From positions 38,092 through 102,091 of the forward strand of contig CAZVNJ010000004.1 of assembly GCA_964628985.1 (NCBI GenBank): a stretch of DNA of 64,000 nucleotides, in the 5' to 3' direction. The notes under the pieces are model-generated. The model worked only from the letters and a program-made list of their open reading frames with translations. It was not told where the DNA came from and did no database searches. Origin of the DNA: SURF-43 sp964628985. GTDB lineage: Bacteria > Chloroflexota > Dehalococcoidia > UBA2979. Below, piece after piece: positions 32,586 to 40,368 of the stretch (position 1 is the first letter of the stretch; the number at the start of each line of letters is the position of its first letter). Made by a program: the position numbers and the translations under genes.

Positions 32586-32618
32586 TCGGGAAGTCGAAGC
32601 GGCAGGCCTCGGTGGTTG

Positions 32619-33251
32619 CTACGCGCCGACTTCGGTGGCGGGGGTGTCCTGGAAGCGGGTGGGGTAGCGGCGGTGGTGTTCGCGGCGGAGGCGGGCGAGG
32701 CGCTCGATCTGGTCGGGGTCGCGTAGGTCGCCGGTGATCATGACGTGGGCGTCTTCGTCGTTGTCTTTGTAGTACTGGTGGAGGGTGCCCTTGAGGCGGA
32801 AGCCGAATTCCTCGTAGAGGTGTCGGGCGCGGGTGTTGCTGACGCGGACTTCGAGGACGGCGGTGTGGAGTTCCGCGGTGCGGGCGAGGTCGAAGAGGTC
32901 GAAGAGGAGGCGGCGGCCGATGCCGTGGCCCTGCTCTGCCGGGTCGACGGCGATGGTGACGAGGTGGATCTGGTCGACCATGTACCAGCAACCCATGAAG
33001 CCGAGGATGCGGTGGTGCGATCCGGTGAGTTTGCGCTTGAGGGTGGCGAGGGCGCCGTCGGGTGCGGGCTGCTGTTCGACGGCGACGCGGTAGTGGGCGA
33101 AGGCGTTGGCGAGTTCTTCTTCGAAGGTGCGTGAGGGCCAGGCGTCTTCGTAGGCGAGGGATTCGATGCGCCGGACGGCGCGGATGTCGTCGGCGGTCAT
33201 GTCGCGCAGGGTGATGCGCGGCGCGGGCGCTGCTTCGTGGTCATCGACCAT
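32619..33251 (-). CDS. rimI: GNAT acetyltransferase, RimI-like
   Basis: A 210-residue GNAT protein. ITLRDMTADDIRAVRRIE begins the fold; acetyl-CoA binding is VDPAEQGHGIGRRLLFDLFD, followed by AVLEVRVSNTRARHLYEEFG and FRLKGTLHQYYKDNDEDAHV, the YY-x-D-N-x-EDA signature of RimI, which acetylates ribosomal protein S18. A C-terminal extension of about 30 charged residues is unusual for RimI. The tsaB/tsaD genes that often accompany it are absent here. Confidence 0.85.
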   Translation of the reverse strand: MVDDHEAAPAPRITLRDMTADDIRAVRRIESLAYEDAWPSRTFEEELANAFAHYRVAVEQQPAPDGALATLKRKLTGSHHRILGFMGCWYMVDQIHLVTIAVDPAEQGHGIGRRLLFDLFDLARTAELHTAVLEVRVSNTRARHLYEEFGFRLKGTLHQYYKDNDEDAHVMITGDLRDPDQIERLARLRREHHRRYPTRFQDTPATEVGA

Positions 33252-33318
33252 GGGGAGAGTGTAGGTGTGGTGTGCGCATCGATGATGACGCGGAGTAGCC
33301 GTGAGGATGCGAGGCCCG

Positions 33319-33487
33319 TACCGCCTTCGCGTGGCGAAGGGCGGCCCATCCCCCTGCCCCCATACCGCACCCCACGCGGTCCAGGGCTACCGCGCGGGGG
33401 CCCCGCGCAGAGGGGGAAGGGGGTTGAAGAACGTGAGATCACCCCCACTCCCCCCAACCTCCTCGCCCCTCACGGGGCAAGGGGGAG
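33319..33487. repeat. REP-like palindromic repeat, copy C
   Basis: About 169 bases with the same order of parts as copies A and B, plus a ~45-base extra C/G-rich stretch in the middle. Its first hairpin reads CTTCGC-GTG-GCGAAG, in which one G-C pair of copies A/B is replaced by T-A: a paired change that keeps the stem. The final palindrome is imperfect. It fills most of the 370-base gap 33252-33621. Confidence 0.75.
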
Positions 33488-33621
33488 CCCAGACCCCGGA
33501 GGGTGCCGGGAACCTCGATGACGGTGAGCGGTCTGTGCGGCCGGTGGCGTTCGGCCGGGCGAGTCAGGCGGTGCCGCGGGTCAGGCCTCGATGTGCCATG
33601 GAGGCTTCGAGGCCGCTCCGG

Positions 33622-33867
33622 CTATGCGGTTGCGGGCGTTTCGCTCTGCGGGGCCGCGGTGAGCGGCCGCTGCAGGACGTAGTACGCCGTATCCGGGCGC
33701 AGGAGGTGGATGCCCTGGAGCGCCCAGCCCTCTTTGCCCATGGCGGACAGGTACTTGGAGACGAAGGTGGTGCGGTGTTCACCGCTCTGGCGGATGAACT
33801 CCACTCCGTCTGCGCTGATCCGTCCGCGTGTGTCCACGTATGCGACGCGGAATTCCCATTGGTCCAT
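33622..33867 (-). CDS. DUF4177-like small protein
   Basis: An 81-residue protein with the plan of DUF4177: WEFRVAYVDTRGRI strand, then LNAMG-like YLSAMGKEGWALQGIHL and YYVLQRPL strand. The family has no known function. It stands alone; the following gap, 33868-34219 (about 350 bases), shows no gene I can support. Confidence 0.7.
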   Translation of the reverse strand: MDQWEFRVAYVDTRGRISADGVEFIRQSGEHRTTFVSKYLSAMGKEGWALQGIHLLRPDTAYYVLQRPLTAAPQSETPATA

Positions 33868-34219
33868 GACTAACCTCCGAACTCACTCATGCATGAGAGG
33901 AGTAGACAGGACGCCTGTACTGCACCACCGCCCATCTCGACGCCCCCGGGTTGGGACTCCTCGATGGCACTTCCCGAGTGCCTTCGGTTCGCGAGATGAA
34001 TGCGGCCCGTCCGCTGCGAGGCTCCTCTGCCTCGACGGGGATGGCGGCCGGACGCCACCGGCCTGGATCCAGTGTGGCACTGGTGTCTAGATCGGGCGTC
34101 TCTCCGGAGTGGGATGGTGGGACCTCGCTGGGCCGCTGTGGTGTCGGTGTTGGGGGAGCGAGGTCCGTACTGCTGCGCCTGCGGCGCAGGCAGCCCCCCA
34201 TCCCCTGCCCCTTCCGACT

Positions 34220-34786
34220 TACCGCCGCTGGTACGACCACAAGTGGGGCAAAGAACGGTCGAAGCAGGAGTGGGTCAAAGTGCACGCCGTGACCGGCGCC
34301 ACGACGAACATTGTCACCGCGATCCACGCGACGGCTGGCGAGTCCGCCGACTCGCCACAACTCCCGGTGCTGTTCGGACGCACGGCTGAGACATTCGACG
34401 TTCGCGAGGTCTCGGCTGACCGGGCGTACTCGTCGCGGAGCAACCTCCACGCGATCCAGAACATCGGCGCGATGCCGTTCATCCCCTTCAAGAAGGGCAG
34501 CACCGGGGCCGTGACGCACCACAAGTTCGACGGCTTGTGGTCGCGCATGCGGCACTACTACCAGTTCCGCCGCGAAGACTTCCTCGGCCACTACCACAAG
34601 CGATCGAATGTCGAGACGACCTTCAGCATGGTCAAGGCGAAGTTCGGCGGTTCCGTCCGGGCGAAGACGCCCACCGCCCAGGTGAACGAGGCGCTGTTGA
34701 AGTTCCTCTGCCACAACATCGTGGTGCTCATCCAGAGCATCTATGAGTTGGACATCGAGCCTGCATTCTGGGGTGAGCATCACTAG
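34220..34786 (+). pseudogene. Truncated IS5-like transposase
   Basis: Homology to DDE transposases begins abruptly at 34220 (YRRWYDHKWG) and continues to a normal C-terminus. The second acidic residue (EVSADRAYSSR) and the Glu (RSNVETTFSMVKAKFG) are present; the N-terminal part with the first Asp is missing and nothing like it is seen in the preceding 350 bases. It therefore cannot transpose. No clear terminal inverted repeats are visible. It marks past mobile-element activity in this accessory zone. Confidence 0.8.
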
Positions 34787-35319
34787 CGCCTCGACCGCGT
34801 GAATGTCTCTATTCGTCTTTCGAATCTCCGAATCGGGCCGACCATGTCGAGGACAATCCACGCCTCGATGCGGCTCGGCCATGCCTCGGAATCGTTGACG
34901 TTGCCGGAGGCGTGGCAATCGACTTCGATGGCGGAAGACATCGGCGGCAATTCGATGTCCGTGATCGCTACCTCGTCGATCAGTAATGGAACCTCCTGCA
35001 ATGTCTTCCGCCATAACAGAAGCCGCCTGCGCTTGAGTGCGACGCTGCCCCCGATGACTCGCTCCTTTCGGTCGGTGCGATGGTTCACCAACCGCAGCGT
35101 GAACCGCATGTACACCCAAGGACGCATCCCAGGCCCTTCGTCAGGTAGCGGCGGCTCAATCGCAAGTTGCAGCATCGGGGCGGCGTCGTATTGGCCACTT
35201 CCCGGATGACGCCACCCCAAAACGGTCATCTCCATTCCGCCCTCCATGAGTCTTCGCCAGACCCACCGGAGGATGGGGACGGCTTTCGCCGCCGCCCTGA
35301 GCAACTCACCACCTGACAT
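34783..35319 (-). CDS. 178-residue hypothetical protein
   Basis: Unrecognised. The sequence has an N-terminal amphipathic stretch (LLRAAAKAVPILRWVWRRLM) and then strand-like segments (LQLAIEPPLPDEGPGMRPWV, VYMRFTLRLVNHRTDRKERV, EAWIVLDMVGPIRRFERRI), suggesting a beta-sandwich. Its stop overlaps the end of the transposase fragment by 4 bases. No operon. After it, 35320-35825 (about 500 bases) has no gene I can support; it contains a CCCCC-TTCG-GGGG hairpin near 35335 and a hairpin at 35413. Confidence 0.6.
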   Translation of the reverse strand: MSGGELLRAAAKAVPILRWVWRRLMEGGMEMTVLGWRHPGSGQYDAAPMLQLAIEPPLPDEGPGMRPWVYMRFTLRLVNHRTDRKERVIGGSVALKRRRLLLWRKTLQEVPLLIDEVAITDIELPPMSSAIEVDCHASGNVNDSEAWPSRIEAWIVLDMVGPIRRFERRIETFTRSRR

Positions 35320-35412
35320 ACGTCACCCCCCTTCGGGGGCATTGTGCTGCCTGCCTCAAATCTCATGAGACTGCCCCAAAAGTCGGGGGCGGGGGTGGGT
35401 TCTGAGGCAAGG

Positions 35413-35433
35413 CCCTTCCCCTCGGGGGAAGGG
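35413..35433. repeat. Palindrome related to the REP-like family
   Basis: CCCTTCCCC (35413-35421) faces GGGGAAGGG on the right over a short loop. The same CTTCCCCTCGGGGGAAGGGG string opens REP-like copy D at 37589, so this is a fragment or half-copy of that family. Confidence 0.6.
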
Positions 35434-35825
35434 GGCACACGTGGCGACACGGCCAAGCCGCCGGCGGCACCGTCGGCGCGGACCTCGGCAGGCTCCTCCG
35501 GGATAGTTCGATGGCGAGGCCCTCGCGCTCGCTGACGCAATGGGCGTCCTGGTCCGACGCGCTCCCACCCCGCTCCTGAACCTGACAGTTCTCCTACGCG
35601 CCCACCCGGGCGGCTTCGCCATTGCTATCCTCCCGGCCGGGGTGGACTCACGTACCAGTAACGGGATGGTCGCCGTCGCAGTCGCACTGCACCTCGACAC
35701 CCGACCAGACTGGCCCCACTCCACTACGCCGAGGGCGACCCGCTCTTCGACCCCCGTCGAGCCGAGCGCGCCCGCCAGTTCGCCATCGCCTTCATCGGTG
35801 GCGCCGCCGTCCGGAGGAAGACCGC

Positions 35826-36461
35826 GTGACACCAGACGACGAACCCTCGACCAGCCCGGACGTCCAGACGCCGGCCCCGAAGAAACAGTCGTTCCTCGCC
35901 GCCGCATGGGGCGGGTTCTGGGGGACGCGCTGGTTCGTGAAGTACCCGATCATGGTCGCCGCGGTCCTCGTCGTCCTCAGTGCGTTGGGCAGCACGGAGA
36001 CAACCACCGAACCCGCTGCAGCCACTCAGGAACCAACCGTCGCTGCCGCCTCCGCGAGCGGCGCAACGTCCGGGCCGGCGACGTCTGTCGCCTCGGCCGG
36101 CAGCGCAACGGCCGCGCCGACCAAGGCAACCGCTACCCCCGGATCGAACCTGACGGCTTCTCAGCAGTCCGCGGTCCGGTCGGCGAACGCCTACCTCCGG
36201 ATCTCGGGGTTCTCACGGCAGGGCCTGATCGATCAGCTCTCGTCACCGTTCGGGGACAAGTACCCGGTCGCGGATGCCACGGTTGCGGTAGACAGCCTCA
36301 ACGTCGATTGGAACGCGCAGGCCGTGAAGTCGGCGAACGCCTACCTCCGGATCTCGGGCTTCTCGTGCCAGGGGCTGATCGACCAGCTCTCGTCGCAGTA
36401 CGGGGACAAGTACACCGTCCCGCAGGCCAGGCACGGGGCAACTCAGGTCGGCTTGTGCTGA
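35826..36461 (+). CDS. Membrane protein with two Ltp-type repeats
   Basis: A 211-residue protein. GTG 35826 follows GGAGGAAG. A cytoplasmic leader and one membrane helix (about residues 42-56) are followed by an Ala/Thr-rich linker and two repeats of the Ltp (host cell surface-exposed lipoprotein) domain: AVRSANAYLRISGFSRQGLI and VKSANAYLRISGFSCQGLI, each followed by DQLSS-x-x-GDKY. In streptococcal phage TP-J34 this domain blocks DNA injection by other phages; many bacterial relatives have unknown roles. Here the anchor is a helix rather than a lipobox. The second repeat has a Cys where the first has Arg. Confidence 0.8.
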   Translation: MTPDDEPSTSPDVQTPAPKKQSFLAAAWGGFWGTRWFVKYPIMVAAVLVVLSALGSTETTTEPAAATQEPTVAAASASGATSGPATSVASAGSATAAPTKATATPGSNLTASQQSAVRSANAYLRISGFSRQGLIDQLSSPFGDKYPVADATVAVDSLNVDWNAQAVKSANAYLRISGFSCQGLIDQLSSQYGDKYTVPQARHGATQVGLC

Positions 36462-36523
36462 CACCAGCCAGGTTCGCCATCGCCTTCGATTAACGCGCCG
36501 CCATCTGCTCGCAGGAGGATCAC

Positions 36524-36799
36524 GTGAAGTCGCGCAGATATCGATCGCTGTCCCTCATTGCGCTGATCGCCCTCGGCCTCGCTGCCGGCGCCTTCTACCA
36601 CCAGCGTGTCGAGGTCCAGCACGACACCTGGGCCGCAGCGGCAATCGCGGTCAGTGTGTCCCTCCTCGCGTTCGGTTCGGTCGGCTGGACCGCGTGGATC
36701 CTCACCGCGCCGAACGAACCGCACTGCGGGCGACGGGTGCGCGCCGACCTTCCGCGCGCCCATGCGGGACGTCCGATCCGAATGGCAATCGCCTCGTGA
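36524..36799 (+). CDS. Small membrane protein, unknown
   Basis: A 91-residue protein with GTG start at 36524 after AGGAGG. Two membrane helices (about residues 8-24 and 38-62) and a basic tail. It overlaps the next gene by four bases (GTGA at 36796-36799). Lying between the Ltp-repeat gene and the Imm-like gene in the same direction, it is probably in one operon with them. No family recognised. Confidence 0.65.
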   Translation: MKSRRYRSLSLIALIALGLAAGAFYHQRVEVQHDTWAAAAIAVSVSLLAFGSVGWTAWILTAPNEPHCGRRVRADLPRAHAGRPIRMAIAS

Positions 36800-37023
36800 T
36801 TCCAGACATCGGGGTCATCATTGGCGTCTACACCTTTATTCGGCTTTATGAGCTGCTTGTGCCGGCGGCCGGAACCGACCCCGTCACGAGCGGCCAGCGG
36901 AAGTTGCTCCACGTTCTCGTCGTCGTTGGCATGCTCGTCATCGCCTTCCTAACGGCCGACGTCGTCATGCAGGGTGTGGACTTCTCCTCAGACCCGGAGC
37001 TGAGCGGCGTGACAACCCGGTGA
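36796..37023 (+). CDS. Small membrane protein, unknown
   Basis: A 75-residue product from GTG 36796, coupled to the preceding gene by the GTGA overlap. Two hydrophobic segments (IPDIGVIIGVYTFIRLYELL and LLHVLVVVGMLVIAFLTADV) with a short polar end. No recognised family; operon context only. Confidence 0.6.
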   Translation: MIPDIGVIIGVYTFIRLYELLVPAAGTDPVTSGQRKLLHVLVVVGMLVIAFLTADVVMQGVDFSSDPELSGVTTR

Positions 37024-37040
37024 GAGGCTGATGGTTAGCG

Positions 37041-37427
37041 ATGAACAGTGTTCCGGTCCTCCAGAGCAGCGGCGGCGACGCCGGAACCGGGTTTGTCATT
37101 CTCCTGATGCTCGGCGGTGCCTACTTTACCCCGCTCATCGTGGCGGGCATGCGGAACCACCACAACATCGGAGCGATTGCTGTCGTGAACATCTTCACGG
37201 GCTGGACGTTCATCGGCTGGATCGTCGCTCTGGCGATGGCCGCTGGCCATGTGAAACCAAAGGAAGCATCCTCGCCCCGCATGGCTGAGTTAGGCACGGG
37301 CCGGGTCTATGACGATGTCACCGCCCCACCGGTCGCTTCTGGTGCCGCCTTCTGCACGTCGTGCGGCACGCCGTTCGGCGAGGGCGCCCGCTTTTGCTCG
37401 AAGTGCGGGAGCCCGGTGGCCTCCTGA
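37041..37427 (+). CDS. Superinfection-immunity (T4 Imm-like) protein with zinc ribbon
   Basis: A 128-residue protein. Residues ~17-68 give the Imm pattern: two membrane helices with YFTPLIVAGMRNHHNIGAI and VVNIFTGWTFIGWIVALAMA. In T4, Imm sits in the inner membrane and stops DNA entry by later phages; bacterial homologues are common and mostly untested. The C-terminus adds a zinc ribbon, FCTSCGTPFGEGARFCSKCG (Cys105, 108, 119, 122), absent from T4 Imm. Its stop overlaps the start of the broken DUF4236 gene (TGATG). Confidence 0.85.
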   Translation: MNSVPVLQSSGGDAGTGFVILLMLGGAYFTPLIVAGMRNHHNIGAIAVVNIFTGWTFIGWIVALAMAAGHVKPKEASSPRMAELGTGRVYDDVTAPPVASGAAFCTSCGTPFGEGARFCSKCGSPVAS

Positions 37428-37585
37428 TGGCCTTCCGATTCCGACGCTCTGTCAAGATCGCGCCCGGGCTGCGCCTCAACATCAACAAGGGCAGCCCGAG
37501 CCTCCGCGCCAGTGGACGCGGTGCCGGTTACACCGTCTCCTCAACGGTTTGCGCACGAAGGCCGTCGGCATCCCCGGCTCAGGCC
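37427..37585 (+). pseudogene. Frameshifted DUF4236 gene
   Basis: ATG 37427 begins MAFRFRRSVKIAPGLRLNIN, the well-kept start of DUF4236 proteins. After about residue 39 the family end (TKAVGIPGSGLSS) continues in the neighbouring frame at about 37550-37585, so one frameshift separates the halves. Immediately after that the REP-like copy D begins, which removes the normal C-terminus. Likely decayed, although a 39-plus-residue product could still be made. Confidence 0.7.
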
Positions 37586-37586
37586 T

Positions 37587-37680
37587 CTCTTCCCCTCGGG
37601 GGAAGGGGTTAGACCAGAGGGGGAATCACCCACTCCCCCCGGCCCCCTCGCCCTCAAGGGCCTAAAGGGCGAGGGGGAGT
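37587..37680. repeat. REP-like palindromic repeat, copy D
   Basis: Starts with CTTCCCCTCGGGGGAAGGGG, then AATCACCCACTCCCCCCGG and a palindrome with 12-base arms (37643-37654 and 37665-37676) around a 10-base loop. The first hairpin of copies A-C is missing. It lies directly at the broken end of the DUF4236 gene. Confidence 0.8.
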
Positions 37681-37705
37681 TGAGAGTCCGGGCGTGGTGG
37701 GCGCG

Positions 37706-38782
37706 TTAGCGCTTGGTAGCGGCGGGCTCCGCCGAGACTTCGCGGACGAGGTCCATGAGGCGGCCGAGGGATTCCATGCGCTCGGCGAAGGTGTCTCCGT
37801 GGAGGCCGGGGCGGAAGGTGGTGACGCCGGCGTCACGGTAGTCGCGGAGGCGCTGCTTCACCATGGCTTCGTCGCCGATCAGGTTGGTGCCGATGACGAG
37901 GTCGAGCGGGACGCGGGCGCGGGCTTCGTCGCGTTTGCCGGAGAGCCAGAGGCGCTGGATCTCCTTCGCCTCGTCGGCGTAGCCCTGGCGCGAGTAGGCG
38001 TTGTTGTAGAAGTTGTGCTGCTTTGAGCCCATCGCGCCGAGCGAGAAGGCGAGGCCGGGGCGCAGCGTCTCGGCGGCTTTCTCGACGTCGCTCGTGAACC
38101 AGACGGTGCCGCCGACGGCGATGTCGATCTTGCTGAAGTCGCGGCCGGCCTTCCGTGCGCCCTCGCGGATCGGGTCGAGGAACTGTGCCGCGTGCTCGGG
38201 CAGGAACGAGGTGCCGAGCCAGCCGTCGGCGAGTTCGCCGGTGAGTTCGAGGTTCTTCGGGCCGAGCGAGGCGACGTAGATCGGGAGGTTGGGGGTGGCG
38301 GGCGCGCCGGAGCGGAGTGCCTTGCCCTCGCCGCTGCCGCCGTGCTGCTGGTCGAGTGGGAGGTGGTAGAACTCGCCGTCGTAGGAGACGGTCTCGCCGT
38401 TGAAGACGCGGCGGCAGACCTCGATCACCTCGCGTGTGTGCTGGATCGGCTTGCGGAACGGGATGCCGTGCCAGCCCTCGATGACCTGGGGGCCGCTGGT
38501 GCCGAGGCCGAGCATGAAGCGTCCGCCGGACATGGAGTCGAGGGTCATCGCGGTCATGGCAACGAGGGCGGGCGTGCGCGTGCCGATCTGGAGGATGCCG
38601 GTGCCGAACTTGAGGGTGGTGGTCTTCGCCATGAGGTAGGCGAGGGGCGTCGCGCCGTCGTGCGCCCACGCCTCGGCGCTCCACAGGGAGTCGACGCCGA
38701 GCTTCTCGGCCTCGATGGCGAGGTTCGTGACCTCGGGCCAGTTCTCGATGGCGTAGCGGTGCAGTCCGACGGCGACCTTCAT
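37706..38782 (-). CDS. LLM-class F420-dependent oxidoreductase
   Basis: A 358-residue luciferase-like TIM-barrel enzyme that would use the deazaflavin F420 as hydride carrier. Visible: MKVAVGLHRYAIENWPEVTN, KFGTGILQIGTRTPALVAMT, SGGRFMLGLGTSGPQVIEGW and PIYVASLGPKNLELTGELAD, all typical of F420-dependent LLM oxidoreductases. The cofactor genes cofE and npdG are in the same window at 49-50 kb. It stands alone. Substrate cannot be inferred. Confidence 0.9.
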   Translation of the reverse strand: MKVAVGLHRYAIENWPEVTNLAIEAEKLGVDSLWSAEAWAHDGATPLAYLMAKTTTLKFGTGILQIGTRTPALVAMTAMTLDSMSGGRFMLGLGTSGPQVIEGWHGIPFRKPIQHTREVIEVCRRVFNGETVSYDGEFYHLPLDQQHGGSGEGKALRSGAPATPNLPIYVASLGPKNLELTGELADGWLGTSFLPEHAAQFLDPIREGARKAGRDFSKIDIAVGGTVWFTSDVEKAAETLRPGLAFSLGAMGSKQHNFYNNAYSRQGYADEAKEIQRLWLSGKRDEARARVPLDLVIGTNLIGDEAMVKQRLRDYRDAGVTTFRPGLHGDTFAERMESLGRLMDLVREVSAEPAATKR

Positions 38783-38870
38783 GGCGTCCCCCTCATGCGC
38801 GTGGCGGCTCTGGTGCCCAAGCGCAGCGCGGTGGGCAGTGTACCGCCGGGTGAATCAGGAGGGGGCTGGA

Positions 38871-38937
38871 GTTGCACGGGGGCACTTCGTAGCCCACCCG
38901 GACCAGTGACTGGTCACGAGTAGACGACCCGTGCAAC
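38871..38937. repeat. Nested inverted repeat
   Basis: GTTGCACGGG (38871-38880) and CCCGTGCAAC (38928-38937) are exact complements 47 bases apart, and inside them GACCAG-TGA-CTGGTC (38901-38915) forms a second hairpin. The 67-base unit lies between two minus-strand genes. It may end transcription of the gene at 38942 or be a small cruciform element. Confidence 0.65.
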
Positions 38938-38941
38938 TGCC

Positions 38942-39172
38942 CTACGCGCTTCGTGGGCGCCTGGAAGCCTGTCGGCGGAACTCGTTCAGCGTGACGATCA
39001 GCATTTCGGCGGCGTCCACCCAGCCCGATTCCGGGTTCGTCATCGGGTAGCCGTCAACTGTGACCATGCCGGTGTCGTATGCGACCACCGTGAGGGTCAA
39101 CTTCAACCCCTTGTCGCGTGCAGTCGGAGCCACCTTCATGGACTTACGGACACGGTTCAGTGACGCGGGCAT
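38942..39172 (-). CDS. 76-residue hypothetical protein
   Basis: ATG 39172 follows AAGGGATCGG. The protein (MPASLNRVRKSMKVAPTARD...) is small and basic at both ends, with a beta-rich centre LKLTLTVVAYDTGMVTVDGY and a helix AAEMLIVTLNEFRRQ. No family recognised. It may be regulated or insulated by the nested inverted repeat just downstream. Confidence 0.55.
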   Translation of the reverse strand: MPASLNRVRKSMKVAPTARDKGLKLTLTVVAYDTGMVTVDGYPMTNPESGWVDAAEMLIVTLNEFRRQASRRPRSA

Positions 39173-39269
39173 ATCCGATCCCTTCGCAGGTTGCTGCAAT
39201 CGCGTGCGATTCTAGATCCCTCTCATAGCCTGCTCTCGATGCTGAGGGCACGGCGAAGTGCGTCGAGTC

Positions 39270-40265
39270 CTATGCCGAGTCGGCGTGTTCGGCGGCGGCG
39301 AGGACGGCGTCCCAGGCCACCTCGCCCGCGAGGACGGCGAGCATCTCGGAGGGGACGGATGCGTCGACCTCGCCGGTGGTGACGGCGTAGAGGACGTCGC
39401 CGTCGAGGATGGAGTGGAAGGGCTCGATGGCGCGGGTCATCGATGAGTGCACTTGCCGGCCAAACTGCCGGAGGGCGGGGCCATCCATCCGCGCGTTTGT
39501 GACGACCGTGGTGAGTGTCGTGTGCTGTGACCGGAAGATCGGCGGGCGCGGGAGCGTGGGCGGCGCGAAGCCACCGGCCAGCCGTCGCTCGACCTCGGGG
39601 AGGATGCGGAGGCGTTCGCCGGTCTCAGGGTGTCGGTTGCCGCGCACGACGCGGCCTTCGCGGTCGACGATGCCACCGAGCGCGTTGACGACCGTGCAGA
39701 CGAGGACCTTGACGCCGCCGATCTCGCGGAAGGCGGCGCCCTGCCCGCCCGGCTCGCCCTGCTGGAAGAGGAAGGAGCCGATGCGCGCGCAGCGCGCGCC
39801 GCCGCGTGACCCGAGGGGGAACCAGCCCTCGCGCAGTGTGCTCGCGGCGGCGCGACCGAGGAAATAGTCGGGGTAGATGCTGGGGTCACGTCTCGTGGGG
39901 CCGAAGTCGTAGATGATCGCGCCAGAGACGGGCTGGAAGCGCGACGTCGGATCGTCCGGCGGACTGGTGGGAGCCCTGTCGGTGAGTTCGGCGACGACGC
40001 CGGCCTGCGCCTCGAGGCCGTAGATCGATCCGCCTGCCATCACGATGGCGCGGTTGTAGTCGTGATCGCCGATCGTGGCGGGCCAGCCGCCCTGCACGTC
40101 GATCGAGGTGGGGTGCGGGCGGCCGAAGGCGACGACGGTGCAACCGGTCGGCCCGCCGTCATACTCGGCGACACCGATGCTCACCCCGGGGAAGTCGAAG
40201 GCGAGCGCGGGGAGCCCGGCGAAGTCCGTGCGTGGTGTCCAGCGAGGGGCGGGCGACGGTTCCAT
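39270..40265 (-). CDS. P1-family (DmpA-type) peptidase
   Basis: A 331-residue member of the S58/DmpA aminopeptidase family, which self-cleaves into two chains. Visible: GVSIGVAEYDGGPTGCTVVA and DHDYNRAIVMAGGSIYGLEA near the N-terminus, GGVKVLVCTVVNALGGIVDR in the centre, and HTTLTTVVTNARM followed by MTRAIEPFHSILDGDVLYAV, the usual late motifs. The exact nucleophile at the self-cleavage site is not clear by eye: the family's G-[ST] before N-TTL reads RSQHTTL here. Substrate unknown. Confidence 0.85.
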   Translation of the reverse strand: MEPSPAPRWTPRTDFAGLPALAFDFPGVSIGVAEYDGGPTGCTVVAFGRPHPTSIDVQGGWPATIGDHDYNRAIVMAGGSIYGLEAQAGVVAELTDRAPTSPPDDPTSRFQPVSGAIIYDFGPTRRDPSIYPDYFLGRAAASTLREGWFPLGSRGGARCARIGSFLFQQGEPGGQGAAFREIGGVKVLVCTVVNALGGIVDREGRVVRGNRHPETGERLRILPEVERRLAGGFAPPTLPRPPIFRSQHTTLTTVVTNARMDGPALRQFGRQVHSSMTRAIEPFHSILDGDVLYAVTTGEVDASVPSEMLAVLAGEVAWDAVLAAAEHADSA

Positions 40266-40315
40266 CCGGGCATCCTAGGACGGTGCGCGATCGTGTCCGC
40301 GTCGGGCTGGCACAG

Positions 40316-40349
40316 GACGGCCCGCCGTCCTCGGAGGTGGCGGGCCGTC
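40316..40349. terminator. Terminator of the thioredoxin-like gene
   Basis: GACGGCCCGCC (40316-40326) and GGCGGGCCGTC (40339-40349) form an 11-pair perfect stem with a 12-base loop, just after the stop of the minus-strand gene at 40369. Confidence 0.75.
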
Positions 40350-40368
40350 GATGATGGCTCGCGGACTA

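Noticed and set aside
37043..37053. GAACAGTGTTC as a fourth LexA-type site
   Set aside because: The spacer is three bases, not four, and it lies at the start of a coding region.
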